Assembly (NCBI GenBank): GCA_030636545.1
Contig: DAOVWR010000073.1
Coordinates: 1-6,137, forward strand
Length of the DNA stretch: 6,137 nucleotides
From: Mycoplasmatota bacterium
Lineage (GTDB): Bacteria > Bacillota_I > Bacilli_A > Izemoplasmatales > Izemoplasmataceae
Reading direction: 5' to 3'
The position numbers and the translations under genes are program-made. Below, one piece after another: positions 1-4,994 of the stretch. The notes beneath the pieces were generated by a model. The model was not told where the DNA came from. It was given only the letters and a program-made list of their open reading frames with translations, and ran no database searches. Within the stretch, counting starts at the first letter, position 1. Every line of letters begins with the position of its first letter.

Positions 1-279
1 AATCATTGCTGAGATTTCTTGAGGTGTATATTCTTTATTATTAACTTTAACTTTATAAGATGTTCCCATTTTTCTTTTAATTGATGATACTGTATCAGGA
101 TTAGTAATTACTTGTCTTTTAGCTACTTCTCCTACTTGGATTTCTCCGTTTTTGAATGCCACTACTGATGGTGTAGTTCTCACACCTTCTGCGTTAGCGA
201 TTACTTTTGCTTCGCCACCTTCCATGATAGCGACACATGAATTTGTTGTTCCTAAATCAATTCCAATAATTTTTCCCAT
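1..279 (-). CDS. dnaK: Molecular chaperone DnaK (Hsp70), N-terminal 93 codons, truncated by window edge
   Basis: Hsp70 chaperone that binds exposed hydrophobic stretches in unfolded cytoplasmic proteins in an ATP-driven cycle, with DnaJ and the exchange factor GrpE as partners. The frame reads open from the ATG at 279 to the left edge, so only the start of the ATPase domain is visible. It begins MGKIIGIDLGTTNSCVAIM, the phosphate-1 loop of the actin/Hsp70 ATPase fold, followed by the family-typical EGVRTTPSVVAF, and by IKRKMG near residues 70-75. About five-sixths of a typical protein of roughly 600 residues lies outside the window. The start is supported by AAAGGAG at 289-295, nine bases upstream, and by the perfect N-terminal match to the family. 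It lies 17 bases after grpE in the HrcA-controlled operon; dnaJ would be the expected next gene, but it is not visible. Identification is secure. Confidence 0.98.
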   Translation of the reverse strand, partial: MGKIIGIDLGTTNSCVAIMEGGEAKVIANAEGVRTTPSVVAFKNGEIQVGEVAKRQVITNPDTVSSIKRKMGTSYKVKVNNKEYTPQEISAMI

Positions 280-296
280 ATTATTACACTCCTTTA

Positions 297-842
297 TTAT
301 TCGCTAATCTTTACGATTGCGGGTCTGATTACTCTATCTTTAAACATATATCCTTCTTGCAGTACTTCTAGCACTACATTTGTTTCTTTATCTTCGACTT
401 TTTCAGTCATTATTGCTTGATGGAAATTTGGGTCATACTCTTCGTCTAAGGCGTCAATTACACTAACACCTTCATCTTCTAAAGCCTTGCTTAATTGCTC
501 TTTAATCATTTTGAATCCTTGAAATATTTGTTCGCTTGCTTCATCTGTTGTCTCATGCTTTAAAGCTAAGACAAAATGATCAAGTGGTGTTAATAAACCT
601 TTACAAACACTCATTGCTGCATATTTTCTTTCGATAATTCTTTCTTTCTCTAAACGTTTTTTAATATTTTGAACATCTGCTTTTTCTCTCAATAGTGCAT
701 TTTGTAATTCTTTTATTTTGTCTTCTAATTCTAAGACAATCTCTTCAGGTGTTTTTTCTTTTACTGCGTCGATTATCTCTTCTTCAACTTCTTTTTTTGT
801 TTCTTCAATTTCAACTTGTTCTTTGTCTTTTTTCTTCGTCAT
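297..842 (-). CDS. grpE: GrpE, nucleotide exchange factor of DnaK
   Basis: Cytoplasmic homodimeric cochaperone that releases ADP from DnaK and so resets the chaperone cycle. The 181-residue length is normal (about 185-200 in Bacillus and E. coli). Residues 1-35 are a charged, probably disordered Glu/Lys-rich tail. Residues about 36-70 (EELEDKIKELQ-like heptads through ADVQNIKKRLEKER) form the long dimerising coiled coil. The C-terminal beta domain that inserts into the DnaK cleft ends in GYMFKDRVIRPAIVKISE, matching the family pattern GY-x(3)-DR-x-(I/L)-RPA-x-V. The ATG at 842 is preceded by AAGGAG at 849-854. This site overlaps the hrcA stop codon, since the two genes are only three bases apart, so translation of the two is probably coupled. 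Next downstream is dnaK. Regulation is through the shared CIRCE-controlled promoter upstream of hrcA. Confidence 0.97.
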   Translation of the reverse strand: MTKKKDKEQVEIEETKKEVEEEIIDAVKEKTPEEIVLELEDKIKELQNALLREKADVQNIKKRLEKERIIERKYAAMSVCKGLLTPLDHFVLALKHETTDEASEQIFQGFKMIKEQLSKALEDEGVSVIDALDEEYDPNFHQAIMTEKVEDKETNVVLEVLQEGYMFKDRVIRPAIVKISE

Positions 843-845
843 GGT

Positions 846-1859
846 TTACTCCTTATACAGTTTTGACATATGCTTCGCCAAATATTTTATTAATGGAATT
901 ACTTTTTGATATTCCATTCTCGTCGGTCCTACAACTGCGATAGTTCCTTTTTCATTACCACCAAATCCATAGGGAACTGTGATAACTGTGCAGTTTTGCA
1001 TTGCACTAATCGCATTTTCTTTTCCAATCTTAACAGTTAATCCGGTTTTAGTTGTGTCTTCCACAAGACTGAAAATATCGTTTTTCTCAAAGAATGATAA
1101 TAATTCTCTAACTCTACTGACATCACTAAACTCAGGTTGATATAACATATTGCTTTGTCCTGATAAGTAATATTTACTTTGTGTAAACTTAGTAAAAGCT
1201 TCCAAGAATGTTTCAATAATTGTACTATTGTAAATCAATATTTCTTTAATTTTGTGTTCATTAATTTCATAATGTAGTTTTTCACTTACTTTGGAAATTG
1301 GACAATCAAATAAAATATCATTAAAGATTTCAATTACCCTTTTCATTTCTTCCATATCAGTATTTTCAGGAATTGTTATTTGCTTACTCTCAACATGTCC
1401 TAAATTAGTGATAACTAACAAAATTGAAACATTATCATATAAAGGTACTAATTCAATTTTCTTAACTCTCGAGCCATAAGCACTAGGCCCAAGTGCGATA
1501 GTTGTGTAGTTTGTGAGTTGGCTTAATAAGTTCATTGCTTGTTTAATAGCCTCATCACGTTTCATTTCCTTATTACTAAAGAGCTCATCAATTACATTGA
1601 AACTTTCTGTATAATTATCATTTGTTGATAAAAGTTCTTCAATATAATAATGATATCCAGCATCACTTGGAACACGCCCACTTGATGTATGAGTTTTTTC
1701 AATCAACCCCAGTTCTTCTAGTCCTGCCATTTCATTTCTAATTGTCGCAGATGATACATTAAGTAACCTTGCCAAAGTTTTACTACCGACAGGGTCGGCA
1801 CTTTTCACAAACTCTTCAACGATCAATTTAAGAATAATTTCTTGTCTTTTTGAAAGCAT
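846..1859 (-). CDS. hrcA: HrcA, heat-inducible transcription repressor binding CIRCE
   Basis: Repressor of class I heat-shock genes. In studied Bacillota it dimerises, binds the CIRCE inverted repeat, and is kept active by GroEL; titration of GroEL by misfolded protein releases repression. The 337-residue length matches the family (about 340). Residues 1-75 form the winged helix-turn-helix, with the recognition helix around SSATIRNEMAGLEELGLI (35-52), followed by the diagnostic HTSSGRVPSDAGYHYYIEEL. The remainder is the GAF-like and dimerisation region, including the conserved TVITVPYGFGGNEKGTIAVVGP-type segment near residues 290-310 (a Gly-rich end of the GAF-like domain). The ATG at 1859 has GAGGTGA at 1864-1870. 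It is the first gene of the operon hrcA-grpE-dnaK, directly behind two CIRCE sites, so autoregulation is expected. No anomalies were seen. Confidence 0.98.
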   Translation of the reverse strand: MLSKRQEIILKLIVEEFVKSADPVGSKTLARLLNVSSATIRNEMAGLEELGLIEKTHTSSGRVPSDAGYHYYIEELLSTNDNYTESFNVIDELFSNKEMKRDEAIKQAMNLLSQLTNYTTIALGPSAYGSRVKKIELVPLYDNVSILLVITNLGHVESKQITIPENTDMEEMKRVIEIFNDILFDCPISKVSEKLHYEINEHKIKEILIYNSTIIETFLEAFTKFTQSKYYLSGQSNMLYQPEFSDVSRVRELLSFFEKNDIFSLVEDTTKTGLTVKIGKENAISAMQNCTVITVPYGFGGNEKGTIAVVGPTRMEYQKVIPLIKYLAKHMSKLYKE

Positions 1860-1872
1860 AAACTCACCTCTT

Positions 1873-1899
1873 TTGGCACTCTTTTGTTTTAACTGCTAA
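1873..1899 (-). promoter_or_regulatory. CIRCE operator 2 (promoter-downstream, over the transcription start)
   Basis: Read on the minus strand this is TTAGCAGTT, nine bases, GAGTGCCAA. Compared with the consensus TTAGCACTC-N9-GAGTGCTAA it matches 15 of 18 arm positions with the exact nine-base spacer. It covers the predicted transcription start (about 1897) and the first part of the hrcA leader, ending a few bases before the Shine-Dalgarno site. Binding here would block initiation or escape, as for the classical leader-located CIRCE of Bacillus. It is weaker than the upstream copy. Confidence 0.85.
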
Positions 1900-1903
1900 C
1901 AAC

Positions 1904-1932
1904 ATTATACACTACACTTTTAGCAGTGTCAA
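1904..1932 (-). promoter_or_regulatory. Consensus sigma-A promoter of the hrcA-grpE-dnaK operon
   Basis: On the minus strand the -35 hexamer TTGACA (1927-1932) and the -10 hexamer TATAAT (1904-1909) are separated by exactly 17 bases: perfect matches to the vegetative consensus. The start of transcription is predicted near 1897, giving a leader of about 38 bases. The -35 lies within CIRCE operator 1, and the predicted start within operator 2. A perfect promoter under repressor control fits a class I heat-shock operon: no alternative sigma factor is needed. Confidence 0.92.
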
Positions 1933-1946
1933 GTGTTGAGTGCTAA
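1920..1946 (-). promoter_or_regulatory. CIRCE operator 1 (promoter-upstream, over the -35)
   Basis: Read on the minus strand this is TTAGCACTC, nine bases, CACTGCTAA: a perfect left arm and seven of nine in the right arm, 16 of 18 in total, with the exact nine-base spacer. The -35 hexamer TTGACA is formed by the end of the spacer plus the first two bases of the right arm, so HrcA bound here should exclude RNA polymerase. Its centre lies 47 bp from the centre of operator 2. Confidence 0.9.
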
Positions 1947-1951
1947 AATAT

Positions 1952-1989
1952 TTATTAAAAATAAAAAGCAGCTTGAATTAAGCTGCTTT
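1952..1989 (-). terminator. Rho-independent terminator of the glk-MBL operon
   Basis: A 10-bp perfect stem (arms 1965-1974 and 1980-1989, five-base loop) reads AAAGCAGCTT / AAGCTGCTTT on the minus strand and is followed by a T-rich run (complement of 1952-1967). The left arm begins within the TAA stop codon of the MBL-fold gene. It separates that operon from the heat-shock promoter, whose outermost operator ends at 1946. Confidence 0.88.
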
Positions 1990-2605
1990 ATGCTTTAACA
2001 AAGGGATTTGAGTATTTTTCATTTAGGATGGTCGTAAAGTGCCCATGTCCTGGATACACAATAGTATTATCACTAGAATTGTTAATTATTTTCTTGATAC
2101 TTTTTTGAATATCCAGTGTATTTGAAGTAGGTAAATCTGTTCTTCCTATTGTACCTTTAAATAATGTATCTCCACTAAATAAAAAGTTTTTATATTTAAA
2201 ACAAACACTACCTCTCGTATGTCCTGGTGTTTCAATGATTTTGATCACGTCGTTTCCAAGTTTGAATTTATCAGTTTCTGTAAAAGTAACTACTGAAGAC
2301 TTATTCTTAACTATAAATCTTTCATATGTTAAACCTGATAAATTTAAGTTTGGATCGAATAAGAAATCTCTTTCTTTTTCATGAACCATTATTTTTGTAT
2401 TATATTCACTAACCAACTTATTTACCGCAACTATATGATCGAAATGACCATGAGTTAGTAAAATTCCGATAACTGTGAAATTCTTTTTATCTAAGTATTC
2501 TTTAATTTCTAAATAGTTAGTTCCGGGATCAATTATATAAGCGTCTCTTTTTTCGTTAACAATATAAGTATTTTCTGTGAAGTCGTTAACTATTGCTTTA
2601 ATCAT
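1988..2605 (-). CDS. Metallo-beta-lactamase-fold hydrolase, YqgX / glyoxalase II-like
   Basis: Small cytoplasmic hydrolase of the glyoxalase II-like branch of the metallo-beta-lactamase fold. All expected dinuclear metal ligands are present: THGHFDH gives His52, His54, Asp56 and His57, then His129 (ETPGHTRGS), Asp146 (FSGDTLF) and His187 (YPGHGH). The segment GRTDLPTS and the ending TTILNEKYSNPF are typical of the B. subtilis YqgX group. At 205 residues it lacks the C-terminal helical domain with which true glyoxalase II binds glutathione, so the natural substrate is open; a thioester or a low-molecular-weight-thiol adduct is plausible. No signal peptide is seen. The ATG at 2605 overlaps the end of the glucokinase gene by 8 bases and has no recognisable Shine-Dalgarno site, so translation is probably coupled to that gene. 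A hairpin terminator starts in its stop codon. The family assignment is firm; the exact reaction is not. Confidence 0.9.
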   Translation of the reverse strand: MIKAIVNDFTENTYIVNEKRDAYIIDPGTNYLEIKEYLDKKNFTVIGILLTHGHFDHIVAVNKLVSEYNTKIMVHEKERDFLFDPNLNLSGLTYERFIVKNKSSVVTFTETDKFKLGNDVIKIIETPGHTRGSVCFKYKNFLFSGDTLFKGTIGRTDLPTSNTLDIQKSIKKIINNSSDNTIVYPGHGHFTTILNEKYSNPFVKA

Positions 2606-3527
2606 TTATTACTAGTGCGGCAGCACCATAGATGCCAGCATCATTTCCAAGTGTTGCTTGAACAATTAAAGTATCTTTAACTGTTTCAAAAGATATTTCC
2701 ATAAAATTCTTTCTAATTTTATCAATGAAGAAAGGTCCAGCATTTGAAACTCCACCACCAATGATAATAACATTAGGATTAGTTATAACACTTAATATTT
2801 GACAAGCATATCCTAAATAATAAGCAGTTTTGTCAATAACTTCTAGACAAAGTAGGTCGCCTTCTTTTGCTGCAGCAAAAATCATTTTAACACTTATATT
2901 TTTAGTATCTTTTAATATCGAATCATATTTTCCTGAATGTAATAGAGAATTAAATGCAGTTTTAATCGCAGGGGCGCTTGAAACTGTTTCTAAGCAACCT
3001 GTATTTCCACAGTTACATCTCAATCCATTCTCATGAATAACTCTAATATGACCAATTTCGCCACCTGAACCGTGTACTCCTTCAACCACTTTAGATCCAA
3101 CAACGATTCCACCACCAACACCAGTTCCAACGGTTATCATTGCACTGTTTTCAAAAGCACTTCCAGCGCCTCTCCATGTTTCTCCTAGAGCAGCTACGTT
3201 TGCGTCATTTTCTATATATATATTATTGTTATTTACTAATTTAGAAAAGATTTTCTTTAATTCATATCCTTCCCAATCAATATTAACACCGTTTAAAATT
3301 ATTCCATCAACTACTTGGCAAGGAATTGCAAACCCGTATCCAAGTACTTCATTTAATTTAATATCGTTATTTTTTATTGAATTATAAATATCCGATAAAA
3401 TAGCTTCACCTTTATTTTCTGTTTTTGTATGTATTTCCCATTTTTTCAGCAGCTCACCAGTTAGGTTAAAAAGCCCAATCTTAACTGTTGTACCACCTAC
3501 ATCAATGCCATAAATATATTTTTTCAT
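2598..3527 (-). CDS. glk: ROK-family glucokinase
   Basis: Probably phosphorylates glucose with ATP to glucose 6-phosphate in the cytoplasm, feeding glycolysis. The 309-residue length is normal for GlcK-type ROK kinases. Residues 9-20 (DVGGTTVKIGLF) are the first phosphate-binding motif, EN-D108-AN carries the catalytic Asp, and VGTGVGGGIV (133-142) is the second phosphate motif. The ROK signature with its zinc site follows: Glu157, His160, then Cys171, Cys173 and Cys178 in CNCGNTGCLE. IIIGGGVS (254-261) is the adenosine motif. There is no N-terminal helix-turn-helix, so it is a kinase, not a NagC/XylR-type ROK repressor. The ATG at 3527 is fixed by a perfect AGGAGGT at 3534-3540, six bases away. 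The MBL-fold gene overlaps its end by 8 bases. Upstream is the rpmG terminator with no clear private promoter. The sugar could be another hexose such as mannose or N-acetylmannosamine, but the motif set fits GlcK best. Confidence 0.92.
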   Translation of the reverse strand: MKKYIYGIDVGGTTVKIGLFNLTGELLKKWEIHTKTENKGEAILSDIYNSIKNNDIKLNEVLGYGFAIPCQVVDGIILNGVNIDWEGYELKKIFSKLVNNNNIYIENDANVAALGETWRGAGSAFENSAMITVGTGVGGGIVVGSKVVEGVHGSGGEIGHIRVIHENGLRCNCGNTGCLETVSSAPAIKTAFNSLLHSGKYDSILKDTKNISVKMIFAAAKEGDLLCLEVIDKTAYYLGYACQILSVITNPNVIIIGGGVSNAGPFFIDKIRKNFMEISFETVKDTLIVQATLGNDAGIYGAAALVIND

Positions 3528-3545
3528 TAAGATACCTCCTAATTA

Positions 3546-3574
3546 AAAAAACTTCTTGTTGAAAGAAGTTTTTT
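3546..3574 (-). terminator. Hairpin terminator between rpmG and glk (possible attenuator)
   Basis: A 12-bp stem (arms 3546-3557 and 3563-3574, five-base loop) begins one base after the rpmG stop codon. The core ACTTCTT/AAGAAGT is extended by A-T pairs that also provide the T-run. On the minus strand the T-run passes straight into TTAATT and the glucokinase Shine-Dalgarno site at 3534-3540. The run of A before and T after the core makes it symmetrical, but only the minus strand has a gene to terminate. Confidence 0.82.
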
Positions 3575-3575
3575 G

Positions 3576-3725
3576 TTATTTTTTCTCTTTGTGTAATGTG
3601 TGTGTTTTACATTTCGGGCAATATTTTTTTGTTTCCATACGCTCAGCATGGATCTTTCTATTTCTATGCGCACGATAGTTTTCGCTTTTACAAACCGTAC
3701 ATCTTAAAGTAAAATGTGTTCTCAT
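3576..3725 (-). CDS. rpmG: 50S ribosomal protein bL33 (zinc-binding form)
   Basis: Small protein of the large ribosomal subunit, near the exit-site tRNA. The 49-residue translation begins MRTHFTLRCTVCKSENYRAH and ends in KTHTLHKEKK. It has the two CxxC pairs (Cys9/Cys12 and Cys36/Cys39) of the zinc-ribbon, C-plus form of L33, as opposed to the Cys-free paralogue that many Bacillota also carry and use under zinc limitation. The highly basic composition and the length are typical (about 49-50). The ATG at 3725 has AGGAGGA at 3733-3739, and a promoter with an extended -10 lies just upstream. It is transcribed away from ispG. Its own hairpin terminator follows one base after the stop, and glk follows 48 bases later in the same direction. 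Whether a second, Cys-free copy exists elsewhere in the genome cannot be seen here. Confidence 0.96.
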   Translation of the reverse strand: MRTHFTLRCTVCKSENYRAHRNRKIHAERMETKKYCPKCKTHTLHKEKK

Positions 3726-3754
3726 ATATATTCCTCCTAACAAAACTCTTTAAT

Positions 3755-3783
3755 AATATATCACTATTTTCGATAAAAAGCAA
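3755..3783 (-). promoter_or_regulatory. Promoter of rpmG (perhaps also serving glk-MBL)
   Basis: On the minus strand, TTGCTT (3778-3783) lies 17 bases from TATATT (3755-3760). The -10 is preceded by TGA, giving the extended TGN arrangement. The predicted start near 3748 leaves a leader of roughly 22 bases with a good Shine-Dalgarno site. Because no clear promoter is seen between rpmG and glk, read-through from this one may supply the downstream genes. Confidence 0.7.
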
Positions 3784-3791
3784 TACATATC

Positions 3792-3820
3792 TATATTTTT
3801 TTGCCTATTTAATGTATAAT
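3792..3820 (+). promoter_or_regulatory. Putative promoter region of ispG
   Basis: TATAAT at 3815-3820 is a perfect -10 hexamer, but at 16-18 bases upstream there is only A/T-rich sequence, with no recognisable -35. The hexamer ends only 15 bases before the ispG ATG, so transcription would start at about 3827. An alternative -10, TATATT at 3792-3797, also with a poor -35, would give a leader of about 32 bases. Which of the two works cannot be decided from sequence. Confidence 0.45.
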
Positions 3821-3835
3821 TAAAGCGGTGATAAT

Positions 3836-4900
3836 ATGATTAGAAGAACTACTACAAAAAAGATCTTTGTTAAAGATATTTCAATCGGTGGAAGTAATAA
3901 TGTTGTTATTCAAACAATGACCACTACAAAGACTAAAAATATTGAGAAAACTGTTAGTCAAATAAATACTCTAGCAACTGCTGGGAGTGCTATTGTTAGA
4001 CTAGCTATTTTTGATATGGAAGACGCATTAGCAATCAAGGAAATAAAAGAAAAAGTAACTGTACCTTTAGTTGCTGATATTCATTTTGATTACCGTTTAG
4101 CGCTTGTTTGTGCTGATAACGGCATCGATAAAATTAGAATTAATCCCGGTAATATCGGTAATAAAGATCGGATTAAACAAGTTGTTGATAAGTGTAAAGA
4201 AAAACATATTCCCATTCGGATTGGAATCAATGGTGGATCTTTAGAAAAACATATTATTGAAAAATACGGTGTTACAGCTAAAGGAATGCTTGAGTCTGCT
4301 AAATACCATGTTCATTTACTTGAAGAACTTGACTTCACAGACATTATTATATCTTTAAAATCGAGTGATATTGCTAAAACTGTTGAAGCTTATCGGATGG
4401 CATCACGTGAGTTTAACTACCCGATGCACCTAGGAATCACCGAAGCCGGAACATTATTTGGTGGTACAATAAAGAGTTCTATTGGTCTAGGTATTTTACT
4501 ATATGAAGGAATTGGCGATACAATTAGAGTAAGTTTATCAACTGATCCAATTGAAGAAATCAAAGTTGCAAAAGAATTACTCAGTGCTTTAGGATTATAT
4601 GTTAAACCTAAAATAATTAGTTGTCCGACATGTGGAAGAATCCAATATAATATGTTTGATCTAGTGAATAAGGTCGAAGCATACTTAGAAACTATCGATT
4701 CAAATATTACGGTCGCCGTTATGGGTTGTGCCGTTAATGGCCCAGGGGAAGCAAAAGCTGCCGATATCGGAATTGCTGGCGGTAAAAACGAAGGGCTTAT
4801 ATTTGTTGGTGGTAAAATCAAAAGAAAAGTTAAAGAAGCCGAAATGTATGATGAATTAATAAACGAAATAAATGAATATATTAAGAAAGAAGTAAGCTAA
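3836..4900 (+). CDS. ispG: IspG, 4-hydroxy-3-methylbut-2-en-1-yl diphosphate synthase (flavodoxin/ferredoxin-dependent)
   Basis: Penultimate enzyme of the MEP pathway for isoprenoid precursors: it reductively opens the ring of 2-C-methyl-D-erythritol 2,4-cyclodiphosphate to HMBPP using a [4Fe-4S] cluster. The N-terminal TIM barrel (about residues 1-245) includes IGGSNNVVIQTMTTTKT, VPLVADIHFDYRLAL, RINPGNIG and PIRIGINGGSLE. The C-terminal cluster domain holds the ligands Cys263 and Cys266 (SCPTCGR), Cys298 (MGCAVNGPGEA) and Glu305, so the enzyme appears intact. The 354-residue length fits the short bacterial form without the plant-type insert. The start ATG aligns with family N-termini and has GGTGAT at 3827-3832. 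It stands alone on the plus strand, divergent from rpmG and convergent with lpd. Its last codons and stop lie in the stem of a terminator. The presence of this gene implies the MEP rather than only the mevalonate route; the other pathway genes are not in the window. Confidence 0.97.
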   Translation: MIRRTTTKKIFVKDISIGGSNNVVIQTMTTTKTKNIEKTVSQINTLATAGSAIVRLAIFDMEDALAIKEIKEKVTVPLVADIHFDYRLALVCADNGIDKIRINPGNIGNKDRIKQVVDKCKEKHIPIRIGINGGSLEKHIIEKYGVTAKGMLESAKYHVHLLEELDFTDIIISLKSSDIAKTVEAYRMASREFNYPMHLGITEAGTLFGGTIKSSIGLGILLYEGIGDTIRVSLSTDPIEEIKVAKELLSALGLYVKPKIISCPTCGRIQYNMFDLVNKVEAYLETIDSNITVAVMGCAVNGPGEAKAADIGIAGGKNEGLIFVGGKIKRKVKEAEMYDELINEINEYIKKEVS

Positions 4901-4921
4901 TTAGCTTACTTCTTCTTTTTC
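4887..4921 (+). terminator. Terminator of ispG, overlapping its stop codon
   Basis: A 12-bp perfect stem (arms 4887-4898 and 4903-4914) with an AATT loop is followed by a T-rich run to 4920. The left arm contains the last codons of ispG and the first base of its TAA stop codon; the rest of the stop is in the loop. In the reverse direction the stem is followed by TTCTTTCTT, so it may also stop transcripts from the convergent lpd gene, though less cleanly. Confidence 0.88.
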
Positions 4922-4953
4922 ATAAAATGCTGAGAAATCAATTATAACACCTC

Positions 4954-4984
4954 ATACTTACTAGAGTATAGAAGTATTTTTTTA
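4954..4984 (+). terminator. Second hairpin with T-run downstream of ispG
   Basis: ATACTT-A-CTA pairs with TAG-AAGTAT (4954-4963 and 4969-4977, one bulged A, five-base loop) and is followed by a run of T on the plus strand (4977-4983). It looks like a weaker back-up terminator keeping ispG transcripts out of the convergent gene. On the minus strand no T-run follows, so it is not an obvious lpd terminator. Confidence 0.5.
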
Positions 4985-4994
4985 ATGCCTTTTC

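Noticed and set aside
695..943. Plus-strand frame with a hydrophobic Leu/Phe-rich translation, resembling a small membrane protein
   Set aside because: It is the complement of the Glu/Lys-rich grpE N-terminus, which automatically gives Leu/Phe/Ser-rich codons, and it lacks a start signal.
4417..4821. Open frame of 134 codons on the minus strand inside ispG
   Set aside because: It lies wholly antisense to the strongly conserved cluster domain of ispG, has no ribosome site, and its Pro/Ser/Ile-rich translation is the typical antisense shadow.
4941..4946. TATAAT on the minus strand between lpd and ispG, a possible promoter
   Set aside because: No -35 is seen at the correct spacing, and it would only produce RNA antisense to ispG without any gene; in A+T-rich DNA such hexamers arise by chance.
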